From positions 1 to 37,288 of the forward strand of contig DAOQAU010000010.1 in the NCBI GenBank assembly GCA_035354275.1: a stretch of DNA of 37,288 bases, read 5' to 3'. Both the position numbers and the translations under genes were made by a program. The notes beneath the pieces are model-generated. The model was not told where the DNA came from. It searched no databases and saw nothing but the letters and a program-made list of their open reading frames with translations. The stretch comes from DAOQAU01 sp035354275. GTDB lineage: Bacteria > Cyanobacteriota > Vampirovibrionia > Gastranaerophilales > Gastranaerophilaceae. Each line of letters starts with the position of its first letter. The first letter of the stretch is position 1. Below are positions 1 to 8,686 of this stretch, in pieces.

Positions 1-357
1 AACCTGTTTTTGGGCGAAAAATTGTCCGAATATCACACAGGATTCAGGGGCTTTACAAAAGAAGTTTTACAAAAATTACCGCTTGAAGAATGCAGTGACG
101 ATTTTATTTTTGACAACCAAAGCCTTGCTTTGCTTTTTTATTACAGATATAAAATCGGTGAGCTTTCATGCCCGACCAAATACTTTAAAGAAGCATCTTC
201 AATTAATTTTTTCCGCTCGTGCAAGTACGGCTTGGGAGTTTTAGCCGTAAGCCTTCAATATAGACTTGCAAAAATGGGATTAAAATCAAAAATATTTAAA
301 ACAACTGCAAAAAAATTAGATTTAGATGCAAAACTGGAATATTTTTACAAAAATTAA
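1..357 (+). CDS. Family 2 glycosyltransferase, C-terminal part (truncated by window edge)
   Basis: The frame is open from base 1, so the true start lies outside the window. A TTG at 10 is only an internal codon. The visible 118 residues read NLFLGEKLSEYHTGFRGF, then LPLEECSDDFIFDNQ, then the IGELSCPTKYF and EASSINFFRS segments. These match the C-terminal half of DPM1-like family 2 glycosyltransferases, which transfer a sugar from a nucleotide donor to polyprenyl phosphate or glycan acceptors at the membrane. The catalytic DxD region is missing because it is upstream. A basic tail follows the domain. Its exact acceptor cannot be told. The family call is confident, the substrate is unknown. Confidence 0.8.
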   Translation, partial: NLFLGEKLSEYHTGFRGFTKEVLQKLPLEECSDDFIFDNQSLALLFYYRYKIGELSCPTKYFKEASSINFFRSCKYGLGVLAVSLQYRLAKMGLKSKIFKTTAKKLDLDAKLEYFYKN

Positions 358-380
358 TTTATATAGCAATAATTTTTATT

Positions 381-414
381 CATATGTTTTAAAGCAGTAG
401 TTACAAAACATATG
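381..414 (+). promoter_or_regulatory. Perfect 10-bp inverted repeat abutting a ribosome binding site
   Basis: CATATGTTTT at 381-390 pairs exactly with AAAACATATG at 405-414 around a 14-base loop. The GGA that would serve as ribosome binding site for the gene at 423 begins at the last base of the stem. It could be a weak terminator for the upstream glycosyltransferase gene or a structure that limits access to the ribosome binding site. No T-tract follows. Confidence 0.4.
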
Positions 415-422
415 GAATAAAA

Positions 423-1736
423 ATGTCTTATATTGGTCGTGTTTCATTTAAAATAGCTAATTATTTTAGCACTATAACCTCAAAAACCCCTGTCACAAAA
501 AGGACTTTTCAAGCACAAAGAGATACTTTTTGCAGCACCAATTCCCAAATTGAAGATGATTTTGAGCTTAAAATAACCGATGACCCTAATTTATTAGAAA
601 AAAAAATAAAGCAAAAAATACTTTCGGCAAATATTAACGGGGAAACATTAACCGGCTGGGATGCAGAAATAAGAAGTGAAGCAACAGCAGCAATTTATAA
701 AAAAAATTTTTTTGACCTGCTTTCTCAAAAAGCTCAAACGGTTAAAGATGAAAAAATAATTACTCATATTAACCAAATTTTTAATGAAATATTCTGTAAA
801 TCAAAAATTACTTCAGAAGAGCATATCCAAAATTTTTGGTATTTTAGAGATTTGCTTGATGCATACAATATGAGTGAGGGCTTATATTCAAAAGTGGGGA
901 AAACAGACGAATATTACAAAATTTATACAAAAAATGAAGATGAAGATTATCAGAAATGTTTAATTAATTTAATTTTTTCAGATAAAAATCTTTTATATAA
1001 AATTTTGGAAGAAAATCCCAATAAAAATAACAGCTTAGCAAAATGGCTTGTTAATTTTCAAAATGACAGCCGATTTGAGAGTTTAAAATATTATATTAAA
1101 AATTATTCTCTTTCACAAAAAGATATGACAAACTACATGTATGAAAAATACTATTTATCTCAAATTCCAGAAAATACAAAAAAATTATGTGAAAAAATTT
1201 CAGCTGAATTTGGGATAAAAATGTTTTTACACAATAATTACGACAAGGAAAATTTAAATATTATATATGATGAGCTATCAAATTGGAAAAAAGCAAGCCA
1301 AGGTAAAGCTTTATTCCCGCATGTTATAGATTTAAGCACTATAGATCCCGATTATATAAAAGAAAAAAGTCCGTCTGCTGCTTATTTCAGTACTGCATAT
1401 AAATTTATCTGTGTGAACGGCAATAGACCTTTAAATATGCAAAAGGGGAGTTTAAGGCACGAAATGACTCATTTAAATGACTTGAAACCGAATGATGACA
1501 GTTATTTTGAAAATCTTCTGGAAAATAGAAATAAATTTCAGCAAGAATTTGCTAATGCCGGAATAGACCAAGAATATATTGACTATGCATTTAAAAAAGA
1601 TGCAAGCGAGTTCAAAGCAGTTGCAACCGAAGGCGATTATTCAAAATATTCCGATGAATTTAAGGACTTACTTGTGAATCTCGGGCTTCCTAAATGGGTT
1701 TTTAATATGACACCTGTAGGTAAAATGGAAAAATAA
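423..1736 (+). CDS. Unrecognised protein with an HExxH metallopeptidase-like motif
   Basis: 437 residues, not assigned to a named family. H346-E-M-T-H350 sits in LRHEMTHLND, the classic zinc-binding HExxH helix. Acidic candidates for a third ligand follow in DASEFKAVATEG about 45-50 residues later. The first 300 residues are lysine-, asparagine- and glutamate-rich and look helical. There is no obvious signal peptide, although residues 7-16 are mildly hydrophobic. The ATG at 423 is chosen because GGA precedes it by 7 bases. The N-terminus contains QRDTF, loosely similar to the VRSPxxDxF segment of two other proteins in this window. A zinc-dependent peptidase is the simplest reading of the motif, but short HExxH strings occur by chance, so activity is inference. 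Confidence 0.75.
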   Translation: MSYIGRVSFKIANYFSTITSKTPVTKRTFQAQRDTFCSTNSQIEDDFELKITDDPNLLEKKIKQKILSANINGETLTGWDAEIRSEATAAIYKKNFFDLLSQKAQTVKDEKIITHINQIFNEIFCKSKITSEEHIQNFWYFRDLLDAYNMSEGLYSKVGKTDEYYKIYTKNEDEDYQKCLINLIFSDKNLLYKILEENPNKNNSLAKWLVNFQNDSRFESLKYYIKNYSLSQKDMTNYMYEKYYLSQIPENTKKLCEKISAEFGIKMFLHNNYDKENLNIIYDELSNWKKASQGKALFPHVIDLSTIDPDYIKEKSPSAAYFSTAYKFICVNGNRPLNMQKGSLRHEMTHLNDLKPNDDSYFENLLENRNKFQQEFANAGIDQEYIDYAFKKDASEFKAVATEGDYSKYSDEFKDLLVNLGLPKWVFNMTPVGKMEK

Positions 1737-1754
1737 TTTTCACCCTCAAATATA

Positions 1755-1783
1755 TTGTAAATTAATCCTTTTTAGTGTAGATT
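1755..1783 (+). promoter_or_regulatory. Candidate sigma-70 promoter for the aldolase gene
   Basis: TTGTAA at 1755-1760, a 17-base spacer and TAGATT at 1778-1783 lie about 37 bases ahead of the fba start. Each box matches consensus at 4 of 6 positions. In DNA this AT-rich such a match is weak evidence. Confidence 0.35.
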
Positions 1784-1819
1784 TATATCAAGGTTGTTAC
1801 ATAAAAAGGAGAGCTCACA

Positions 1820-2773
1820 ATGAGTGAAAGAAAACTTGTCGGAACAAATGAAATGTTCAAAAAAGCCCTTGAAGGCAAATACGCAATCGGCGCATACAAT
1901 GTTAACAATATGGAAATTCTGCAGGCAATAGCAGAAGCTGCAGAAGAAACCCGCTCACCTATTATTTTGCAGGTTTCAGCGGGCGCAAGAAAATATGCCA
2001 ACCAAACTTACCTGATAAAACTAGTTGAAGCCGCACTTGCTACAACAACTGTACCTATTGCACTTCACCTTGACCACGGTGCTGATTTTGAAATCTGTAA
2101 ATCCTGTATCGACGGCGGATTTTCTTCCGTTATGATTGACGGATCAAGATTCCCGCTAGAAGAAAATATCGCGCTTACAAAACAGGTTGTTGAATACGCT
2201 CATGCCAGAGGGGTTTCGGTTGAAGCCGAACTCGGCAAACTTGCAGGTGTTGAAGACGATGTAAACGTTTCTGCAGCAGACGCCAAATACACAAACGTTC
2301 AAGAAGCAGTTAAATTTGTTACAGAAACAGGCTGCGATTCCTTGGCAATAGCGATCGGAACAAGCCACGGTGCTTACAAATTTGCAGGTGAAGCAAGATT
2401 GGATTTTGAAAGACTTGCACAAATTAAAGCCGCATTAAAAGAAGCAGGACACGGAGATTATCCGATTGTATTGCACGGGTCTTCTTCGGTGCCAAAATAT
2501 CTGGTCGAAAAATGTAACCAATTCGGCGGACAATTACCTAACGCTCAGGGCGTTCCTGAAGAAATGTTATCATTTGCTTCTAAAAACGGTGTTGCTAAAA
2601 TTAATATCGACACGGATTTAAGACTTGCAATGACTGCAACAATAAGAGAATTCTTTGTGACAGAGCCGGCTAAATTCGACCCCAGAGAATATATGGGGCC
2701 GGGAAGAGCTGCTGTTAAAGAACTCGTTAAACACAAAATGCAAGTTCTTGGAACAGCTGGACACGCGGAATAA
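1820..2773 (+). CDS. fba: Class II fructose-1,6-bisphosphate aldolase
   Basis: 317 residues, normal for the class II (zinc-dependent) aldolase family. It cleaves fructose-1,6-bisphosphate to dihydroxyacetone phosphate and glyceraldehyde-3-phosphate in cytosolic glycolysis and runs in reverse in gluconeogenesis. The N-terminal GAYNVNN segment, ALHLDHG at residues 81-87 (catalytic Asp85, zinc His86), the EAELGKLAG loop, IGTSHGAYK and VLHGSSS (zinc histidines and phosphate binding) and NIDTDLR are all present. An AGGAG precedes the ATG by 7 bases. The gene stands alone and ends in a strong hairpin terminator shared with rpsU on the other strand. Tagatose-bisphosphate aldolase is a close relative, but a lone housekeeping copy favours fba. 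Confidence 0.96.
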   Translation: MSERKLVGTNEMFKKALEGKYAIGAYNVNNMEILQAIAEAAEETRSPIILQVSAGARKYANQTYLIKLVEAALATTTVPIALHLDHGADFEICKSCIDGGFSSVMIDGSRFPLEENIALTKQVVEYAHARGVSVEAELGKLAGVEDDVNVSAADAKYTNVQEAVKFVTETGCDSLAIAIGTSHGAYKFAGEARLDFERLAQIKAALKEAGHGDYPIVLHGSSSVPKYLVEKCNQFGGQLPNAQGVPEEMLSFASKNGVAKINIDTDLRLAMTATIREFFVTEPAKFDPREYMGPGRAAVKELVKHKMQVLGTAGHAE

Positions 2774-2776
2774 TAT

Positions 2777-2809
2777 GTCATTGCGAGGGCTTTAGCCAGA
2801 AGCAATCCA
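2777..2809. repeat. Small dispersed hairpin repeat (CATTGCGAGG...GCAATCC type)
   Basis: Starting four bases after the fba stop codon, ATTGC (2780-2784) pairs with GCAAT (2802-2806) and an inner GGCT pairs with AGCC. Elements of this form are common dispersed repeats in many bacterial genomes. Only one copy is visible here. Confidence 0.45.
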
Positions 2810-2817
2810 AATAAAAT

Positions 2818-2854
2818 AAAAGGGCGGATATTCTTTCAGAATATCCGCCCTTTT
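2818..2854. terminator. Bidirectional intrinsic terminator between fba and rpsU
   Basis: A perfect 16-bp stem (2818-2833 with 2839-2854) closes a five-base loop. The GC core GGGCGG is flanked by AAAA on one side and TTTT on the other, so it can end transcription from both convergent genes. Confidence 0.9.
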
Positions 2855-2870
2855 AATATTTTCTAAACCC

Positions 2871-3044
2871 TTAAACTTTTCTCTTACGAGCAGCTTCGGA
2901 TTTGCGTTTTCTTTTCACGCTGGGTTTTTCGTAACGTTCGCGTCTTTTAATTTCAGACAAAATTCCCGCTTTTTGGATTTTTTTCTTGAAACGACGAAGT
3001 GCGCTTTCGATACTTTCGTTATCCCCTACTTTTATTTCCGGCAT
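2871..3044 (-). CDS. rpsU: Small ribosomal subunit protein bS21
   Basis: 57 residues starting MPEIKVGDNESIESALRRFK, followed by a very basic KRRERYEKPS and KRKRKSEAARKR tail: the standard bS21 pattern of a short lead, a helix pair and a lysine/arginine-rich C-terminus. bS21 binds the 30S platform near the anti-Shine-Dalgarno region and helps initiation. AGGTGGTG lies about 8 bases before the ATG. It is codirectional with and 191 bases downstream of fliI, separated by a repeat-rich spacer, so it may be the last gene of the flagellar transcript or have its own promoter. Confidence 0.93.
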   Translation of the reverse strand: MPEIKVGDNESIESALRRFKKKIQKAGILSEIKRRERYEKPSVKRKRKSEAARKRKV

Positions 3045-3120
3045 TGCTTTTTCACCACCTTAAGGTCTTATTTGTGTAATCAATATTGCTATTTTAAACA
3101 AAACAAATTAAAAAGTAAAG

Positions 3121-3234
3121 GGGAAGCGGTGAGGGGGTAAATGGGTGAGAAGTGAGAAGAAAACTTATAAACTCATAATCTTATAACCTCATAAACTTTT
3201 CAACTATTCGACTATTCGACTTTTCAACTAAAAA
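3121..3234. repeat. Intergenic repeat element, GGTGAG and GACTATTC unit types
   Basis: The spacer between fliI and rpsU holds GGTGAGG/GGTGAGAAGTGAG units (7-bp period) and, just after the fliI stop codon when read on the minus strand, GACTATTC units with an 8-bp period (about 3200-3230). The same unit types recur through the window. Confidence 0.6.
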
Positions 3235-3235
3235 G

Positions 3236-4546
3236 CTACATTTGTGAAAGTTTTATCAATTCGTCAACAATTTCTTCATAAGAAAATTTTTCGCCCACTT
3301 CCTGTTGCAAAAAGGAATTAATTTTATCCATCATATCGATTGCTTTGTCGCATTTTGGATCAGAGCCTTTAACGTAAGCACCTATATTAATTAAATCTTC
3401 ATTCTTTTTATAGACTGCAAGAAGATTTCTCAAATTACCTGCCGCCTGCTGGTGTTCTTTTGAAGTAACATCGGGCATAACCCTGCTTATTGATTCCAAA
3501 ACGTCAACTGCAGGATAATGGTTTCTATGGGCAAGGTCGCGCGAAAGCAGAATGTGACCGTCTAAAATACTTCTTGCGGTATCTGAAATAGGCTCGTTAA
3601 AGTCATCGCCTTCAACCAAAACAGTATAAAGCCCTGTCATTGTACCTTTTTCGTTACTTCCTGCGCGCTCCAAAAGTTTTGGCATTTGAGCAAAAACAGA
3701 AGGAGTATAACCTCTTGTAGCCGGCGGTTCGCCGATTGCAAGCCCGACTTCTCTTTGAGCCATTGAAATACGGGTTATACTGTCTAACATAAACAAAACG
3801 TCACGACCTGTGTCCCTAAAATATTCTGCAATAGCGGTTGCAACCTGTGCGGCTTTTATTTTAACCAGAGAAGGCTGTTCGGAGGTGGCTGCAACTACAA
3901 TCGTTCTTTTCATGCCCTCCACTCCGAGGGTTTTTTCTATAAACTCTCTGACTTCTCTGCCGCGCTCTCCCACAAGCGCAATTACGTTCATATCGGCGGA
4001 AGTATTTTTTGCCATCATTGCAAGTGCCGTGCTTTTGCCCACGCCTGAGCCTGCAAAAATCCCCATTCTTTGCCCTTTCCCGACAGTGGAAAACCCGTCA
4101 ACAGATTTTATTCCCAAAGAAAGTGCTTCGGTTATTCTTCTTCTTTTAAGCGGATTTATTCCCTCCGAACTTGTAGAATAAAGAGTTTGGGAATTTATTT
4201 CGCCAAGATTGTCAAGCGGTCTGCCCAGTCCGTCTAAAACTCTTCCCAAAAGCTGTTCGCCCACTTTGATTTTCATAGCACCGCCGGTGTTTACTACAAT
4301 TGCTCCCGGCTGCAAGCCTTCCATAGAGCCCAAAGGCATCAACAGAATTTTTGACTGGCGAAAGCCCACGACTTCTGCCCATACAGGAGGCTCATTGTAA
4401 TTTCTGTAAATGTAACATAAATCGCCAATGCTCGATTGCGGACCGTCGGATTCGATAACAAGCCCGATAATTTCGGTAACCTTACCGATTTCACGCATGG
4501 TGCAGGTTTGCTGTATTATATTAGAATATTTATCAAAATTTATCAT
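3236..4546 (-). CDS. fliI: Flagellar type III export ATPase FliI
   Basis: 436 residues, the usual FliI length. It hydrolyses ATP at the cytoplasmic face of the flagellar export gate to help unload and unfold rod, hook and filament subunits. The Walker A sequence GSGVGKST is at 166-173, GERGRE near 194 and Walker B LFMLDS near 251. A DSITR-MAQREVGLA-GEPPATRGY run follows, which is typical of FliI and SctN rather than F1 beta. The export-specific N-terminal beta domain is present. An AAGG lies 6 bases before the ATG. It is the last flagellar gene of the operon, separated from fliH by a spacer carrying a dispersed inverted repeat. Confidence 0.96.
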   Translation of the reverse strand: MINFDKYSNIIQQTCTMREIGKVTEIIGLVIESDGPQSSIGDLCYIYRNYNEPPVWAEVVGFRQSKILLMPLGSMEGLQPGAIVVNTGGAMKIKVGEQLLGRVLDGLGRPLDNLGEINSQTLYSTSSEGINPLKRRRITEALSLGIKSVDGFSTVGKGQRMGIFAGSGVGKSTALAMMAKNTSADMNVIALVGERGREVREFIEKTLGVEGMKRTIVVAATSEQPSLVKIKAAQVATAIAEYFRDTGRDVLFMLDSITRISMAQREVGLAIGEPPATRGYTPSVFAQMPKLLERAGSNEKGTMTGLYTVLVEGDDFNEPISDTARSILDGHILLSRDLAHRNHYPAVDVLESISRVMPDVTSKEHQQAAGNLRNLLAVYKKNEDLINIGAYVKGSDPKCDKAIDMMDKINSFLQQEVGEKFSYEEIVDELIKLSQM

Positions 4547-4556
4547 TTTTTACCTT

Positions 4557-4629
4557 GTCATGCTGAACTCGTTTCAGCATCTTGCCAACATAGTATGCTT
4601 GATAGATCCTGAAACAAGTTCAGGATGAC
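4557..4629. repeat. Dispersed inverted repeat of GTCATGCTGAAC type between fliH and fliI
   Basis: Two 25-base arms, 4557-4581 and 4605-4629, are imperfect inverted copies of each other. Each arm itself contains an inverted GCTGAAC/GTTTCAGC or CCTGAA/TTCAGG pair. A further copy of half an arm is found at 31102-31123 in the ribosomal protein operon, so this is a mobile or dispersed repeat family. Confidence 0.7.
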
Positions 4630-4631
4630 GC

Positions 4632-5396
4632 TTAAATTAAATTTTCATTTTCAGCTGATAATGTTTCACTTATTTCAAAATTAACCTGCGTCATTAATTT
4701 TTCAGCAATTTCGTTAATCTGCGATTTCACCCTGCAATCCACCCTTGAAAGTGGTGATTCTACAATTGTTCCGTCAGGGGAAACGCTGTTGTCTTCAACT
4801 ATTTTTATTGAAGAAAGCTGAGGAATTTGCTCTTTAATTTCATCCGAAACACCTCGAATTTGCTCTGCCATAACAGGATTTACGATAATTTTTATGTCTT
4901 CTTTATCTTTTAAAGACTGAATGGCACCTTGGGTTATTTCTTTTAAGATATTTTTATCCAAATCAAATTGTTTCATACAAATTTTTTCGGATATTTCCAA
5001 AACAAGCTGTATTATATCCGAATGTGCCGATTTGACTATGTTTTTTTTGATGTCAAATGTACTTTGGGCAAAATTATCAACCGCAAGAATCTTTTGAGAA
5101 AGTTCTTCTTTAATTTTTTCAGTTCCTTCAATACGACCTGCTTCAAAGCCTTCTTGAAAAGCTTGTTGATGAATTGCCTCAACTTCGTTTAGTGCCTGAA
5201 CTTTGGCATTTTCTATAATTTCATTTGCCTGTCTTTGAGAATCTTCTATTATTTGTCTTGCCTTAGTTTCACCTTGCAAGACAATTTCTTGTTCCTTTGA
5301 CAGAGCTTCTTTGATTTTTGTACTGCTTAAACTCTGCTCAATCGGAACTTCAAAAGAACCGCCGAGTTTTATATTGTCACTTTTTATCCTAGTCAA
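4632..5396 (-). CDS. fliH: Flagellar assembly protein FliH (export ATPase regulator)
   Basis: 254 residues between fliG and fliI, the standard position of FliH. FliH forms a dimer that holds FliI in check and links it to the C ring. The N-terminal part to about residue 105 is charged and helical with an AFQEGFEAGRIEG segment, the GxxxG-type motif of FliH. The C-terminal V-ATPase E-subunit-like region carries VNPVMAEQIRG and ends VDCRVKSQINEIAEKL. The start is a TTG overlapping the fliG stop region by 8 bases. No ATG is near, so translational coupling to fliG is likely. The assignment rests on context and domain form, since FliH diverges quickly. Confidence 0.9.
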   Translation of the reverse strand: MTRIKSDNIKLGGSFEVPIEQSLSSTKIKEALSKEQEIVLQGETKARQIIEDSQRQANEIIENAKVQALNEVEAIHQQAFQEGFEAGRIEGTEKIKEELSQKILAVDNFAQSTFDIKKNIVKSAHSDIIQLVLEISEKICMKQFDLDKNILKEITQGAIQSLKDKEDIKIIVNPVMAEQIRGVSDEIKEQIPQLSSIKIVEDNSVSPDGTIVESPLSRVDCRVKSQINEIAEKLMTQVNFEISETLSAENENLI

Positions 5397-6414
5397 TTAA
5401 TTCGTCCTCAACGTTTTCACGTGCAATAATAATCTCACCTGCAACTTCAAGAGTTCTGATAACACCGACAATTTTTGTCTGAATTTCTTGAACTTCTCTT
5501 GCTCTGACAGGGCCCATATATTCCATTTCATCACGCAGCATCTGTTGTGCACGCTCTGACATATTTTTGAATACTTTTTCTTTTACATCTTCTTTTGTAC
5601 CTTTCAAAGACATTGCAAGGTCTTTTGTATCCACTTCGCGAAGAATTCTTTGAATTGCTCTGTCTTCGAGATTTACTATATCTTCGAATACGAACATCAA
5701 TTCTCTTACTTCTTCTGCAAGTTGCGGGCTTTGAACTTCCAAAAGTTCTATTACGTTTCTTTCTGTTGCCCTGTCTGCTCGGTTTAAGATGTTTGCCAAA
5801 GCTTCTACGCCGCCTGCTTTTGAGAAGTCCTGAACCACAACGGATGAAAACTTGCTTTCAACAATTTTTTCAATTTCAGATAAAATTTCAGGGTTTGTGG
5901 TGTCCATATCCGCTATTTTCATTGCAACCTGCGCCTGAACCTCAGGGGGAAGATAGTTTAAAACCTGCGCAGAATGTTCGGGCTTTAAGTAAGCCATGAT
6001 AAGTGCTATTAACTGAGGATTTTCGTTTTGAAATGAAGTTGCAAGCTGTCCTGGGTCTGCTTCATTGAAAAATTGAAACGGATTTGAATTCATCAAAACA
6101 ACCAATCTGTCTAAAATCTTTTTAGCAGCATCCCCTCCATAGGCTTTCTCCAAGAGCTGTTTTGCATAATCCATACCACCTGCGGAAATATAATTGCTTG
6201 CCTGAAATATCGCTTTAAACTCTTCCAAAATCCCTGTCAGAATTTCTGTGGGAACCTTATTTAAACTTGCAATATCAAGGGTTATCTGTTCAAGCAGGTC
6301 ATCGTCTGTTATATTTTTCAAAACCTCAGAAGCGGTTGCCGGTCCCAGCACGATTAAAAGTGCTGCGACTTTTTGAGTTGGTGTCATTGATTGTATCTGT
6401 AAATCAGGTAACAT
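5389..6414 (-). CDS. fliG: Flagellar motor switch protein FliG
   Basis: 341 residues, full length. FliG sits on the MS ring and interacts with the stator to produce torque. The N-terminal domain (TPTQKVAALLIVLGP) binds FliF. The middle domain has the EHSAQVLNYLPPE form of the conserved EHPQ region. The C-terminal domain keeps MFVFEDI, the charged IQRILREVDTKDLA helix and GPVRAREVQ, which contain the torque-generating charged residues. The ATG follows the fliF stop by two bases with AAGGA upstream inside fliF, so fliF and fliG are coupled. Confidence 0.97.
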   Translation of the reverse strand: MLPDLQIQSMTPTQKVAALLIVLGPATASEVLKNITDDDLLEQITLDIASLNKVPTEILTGILEEFKAIFQASNYISAGGMDYAKQLLEKAYGGDAAKKILDRLVVLMNSNPFQFFNEADPGQLATSFQNENPQLIALIMAYLKPEHSAQVLNYLPPEVQAQVAMKIADMDTTNPEILSEIEKIVESKFSSVVVQDFSKAGGVEALANILNRADRATERNVIELLEVQSPQLAEEVRELMFVFEDIVNLEDRAIQRILREVDTKDLAMSLKGTKEDVKEKVFKNMSERAQQMLRDEMEYMGPVRAREVQEIQTKIVGVIRTLEVAGEIIIARENVEDELID

Positions 6415-6416
6415 TT

Positions 6417-7985
6417 TTAATCCTTAATAAATGAGGTGAGTAATCTTGCTGCCTCTGACGGATCGGCAAGAATTGTATCGTTAAGTTCCATTCGAACTCT
6501 TTCAAGCTCTGGGTCTAAGTGGGCTTCAATTTGAGGCAGTGCCTCATTTTCTATTAAATCGGTCGGCTCTTCTTTTATAGTCGGAAGCTGTGCTTCAAAC
6601 ATTTTTGAATTGTAAGTTTCGTTTGCAACATTTACGCCGCCACCGCCTGCGCCGATTCCTTTTGTAAGACTTTTAACAACTATTAGAGCACCTGCTCCTA
6701 AAATCAGGACAATCAATAAAGGTGCTATTTTAGTTGTCCAAAATTCTATATTATTTTCCTGTGCCAAATCTTTTTCCATTTGGTCTTGAGCGGCTTTGTC
6801 TTCGGCTATCGATTCAAACTGCATGCTTGAAACCGTAATTACATCGCCTCTGTTGTAATCAGCTCCGCTTGCAGAAAGTACAAGGTTTTGAATTTCTTCT
6901 TTTTCTTTTGGCGTTAAAATTTTATTCACCGCAACGGCTATGGTCATTCTTTTAACCGTTCCGGGTGCATAGATTACCTGCTTAATTTCTTTTGAAACGC
7001 TATAATTTGTTGAATTTTTTTCTTTTGAATAGTTAAGATTTTTGTTCCCGCCTGCAGCAGCAGGAGCAGGACCCTGACCAGGATTTGCATAATTTTCGGT
7101 TTCATTTTGGCTTGTGGTTAAAACGCCTTCGCCTTTGTCGTTTAGAGGAATATAACTTTCTATGGTCGATTTTGCACTGTCAAAATTTATATCCGCGCTA
7201 ACCTGCACTGTGGCATTTCCTTTACCCATTATTTTTTCAAGCACTGTAATTACTTTTTCGGAAGTTTGTTTTTCAAAATTGGACTTGAAAGTTTCCATAT
7301 CGTTTGAATTCTTGCCGTTTTCGTCTCCCAAATTGTTTCCGTTCTGGTCGGTTATGAAAACTCTGTCAGGAGTTAATCTAGGAACAGCATAGGCAACCAA
7401 ATTCTTAATTGCTTTAACCTGTGAGCCTCTTAACTTATAACCCGGATTAAGAATTAGCATAACAGATGCGGTAGGTTCTTCGTCTTCATCTTCAAAAATG
7501 GAACGTTCGGGATCTGCTATCTGAATTCTGACGCTTTTTATTCCGTTCATATTTTCTATTGAACGGGTTAATTCCCCCTGAAAAATTCTTTGTTTTGTAA
7601 GCTTATTTTTAAAATCGGTTGAACCTAAAGGAAGCTCGTCCAAAAGTTCAAAACCGGGGGATGAATTTTTAATTAAATCATTTTCTGCAACAAAAACTCT
7701 AAGTTCATCTTTTTTGTCTGCCTGAACAAGTATGGTTTTTCTGTCATCTGCAATTTTATATGCATAACCGTTTTTCTTTAAATTTTCTACGACACTTACC
7801 GCATCAGGCTCGGACAAATCGGTATATAAAACCGCCCAATTAGGCTCCATTGATTTAATTATAAAGTAAGTAGCCACAACAAAAGTAACAATCGTAAGGG
7901 TAAGCATACCAAATTTTTGGGCAATATCAAGCCCGTTCCACAATTTTCTTATATCATCTATGACCAATTTAAAGTAATTATTCAA
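6417..7985 (-). CDS. fliF: Flagellar MS-ring protein FliF
   Basis: 522 residues. FliF forms the membrane-embedded MS ring that starts flagellar assembly. One membrane segment lies near residues 25-43 and another near 430-455 (IAPLLIVLILGAGALIVV). Between them are the ring-building domains with VLYTDLSEPDA, FELLDELPLGSTDFK and the SVMLILNPGYKL region. The C-terminal cytoplasmic tail ends ADPSEAARLLTSFIKD, the conserved FliG-binding end. The start is TTG with a GGGGAAGGA upstream. No better start exists before the first membrane segment. It is followed by fliG with two bases between. Confidence 0.97.
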   Translation of the reverse strand: MNNYFKLVIDDIRKLWNGLDIAQKFGMLTLTIVTFVVATYFIIKSMEPNWAVLYTDLSEPDAVSVVENLKKNGYAYKIADDRKTILVQADKKDELRVFVAENDLIKNSSPGFELLDELPLGSTDFKNKLTKQRIFQGELTRSIENMNGIKSVRIQIADPERSIFEDEDEEPTASVMLILNPGYKLRGSQVKAIKNLVAYAVPRLTPDRVFITDQNGNNLGDENGKNSNDMETFKSNFEKQTSEKVITVLEKIMGKGNATVQVSADINFDSAKSTIESYIPLNDKGEGVLTTSQNETENYANPGQGPAPAAAGGNKNLNYSKEKNSTNYSVSKEIKQVIYAPGTVKRMTIAVAVNKILTPKEKEEIQNLVLSASGADYNRGDVITVSSMQFESIAEDKAAQDQMEKDLAQENNIEFWTTKIAPLLIVLILGAGALIVVKSLTKGIGAGGGGVNVANETYNSKMFEAQLPTIKEEPTDLIENEALPQIEAHLDPELERVRMELNDTILADPSEAARLLTSFIKD

Positions 7986-8000
7986 ATCCTTCCCCTTTTC

Positions 8001-8068
8001 GGTGAGCGGTGAGCAGTGAGAGGAAAATCCTTATTTACTCATTCACCTATTCACTTATTCACTTCTTT
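8001..8068. repeat. Intergenic repeat element between fliE and fliF
   Basis: GGTGAGC units (7-bp period) are followed by ATTCACCT/ATTCACTT units (8-bp period) on the opposite strand sense, so the two halves can pair as an imperfect inverted repeat of GTGA and TCAC runs. Confidence 0.65.
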
Positions 8069-8134
8069 ACACCACTATAACCTCTTTTTTTGTTCATTTC
8101 AATTATGTAAACATCCTGTTACCATTGACTCTTA

Positions 8135-8599
8135 CTAAACCTTAACGTTATTAATTTCGTTGTATGCAGTTATAATTTTATTTCTGAGCTGTATTGCCAT
8201 TTGCATGCTCAAATTGGCTTTCTCTGCGGCTATCATAACGTCATGTACACTTACATTTTCACCCATAGCCATTGCTTCTTGCGCGCGTTCGAAAGTTTTA
8301 GTACTTTGATCGACAGAATTTAATCCGCCGCCAAGTGCATTTCCAAAACTGTTTAAGAAATTTGCAGCAGAATTTTGCTTAATCCTGGAACTTGAAAGTA
8401 CATTTTCAAAATCAGAATTAACTGCGTCTTGACTTTTTTGTACAACATTTTTTTGCCTGAGCGTGTCTTTTTGCCTGTCTAATATTGTTTCAAAACTTAA
8501 ATCGGAATTAACCTCAAAAGAAGCACTTCCCTTAAGGTAATTATTATATTCTGCTACCGGTGAAAAATTCATTCCCTCAATAGGCCCTACGAAATTCAT
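8135..8599 (-). CDS. fliE: Flagellar hook-basal body protein FliE
   Basis: 154 residues from the ATG at 8599, which has AAGGAG 7 bases upstream. An in-frame upstream ATG at 8629 lacks such a site. FliE joins the MS ring to the rod. The C-terminal half carries the FliE signature VHDVMIAAEKANLSMQMAIQ and ends LRNKIITAYNEINNV. FliE is usually near 100 residues. This one has about 50 extra residues at its N-terminus. It lies between flgC and fliF as in many flagellar operons. Confidence 0.93.
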   Translation of the reverse strand: MNFVGPIEGMNFSPVAEYNNYLKGSASFEVNSDLSFETILDRQKDTLRQKNVVQKSQDAVNSDFENVLSSSRIKQNSAANFLNSFGNALGGGLNSVDQSTKTFERAQEAMAMGENVSVHDVMIAAEKANLSMQMAIQLRNKIITAYNEINNVKV

Positions 8600-8640
8600 T
8601 TTATTTCTCCTTTTTGTGTTTTTCAACACCTTTTGTATTT

Positions 8641-8678
8641 AATAAATAGTGAATTAAAAATCTATTTACTATTTATTA
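8641..8678. repeat. Short AATAGTGAAT/ACTATTTATT inverted repeat between flgC and fliE
   Basis: AATAGT near 8645 is mirrored by ACTATT near 8668, with the same GTGAATA and TATTTAC units used elsewhere in the window. Confidence 0.45.
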
Positions 8679-8686
8679 TTTTCTTA

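Noticed and set aside
3810..4181. Plus-strand frame of 123 codons inside fliI
   Set aside because: It is a shadow of a strongly conserved minus-strand gene and looks like no protein.
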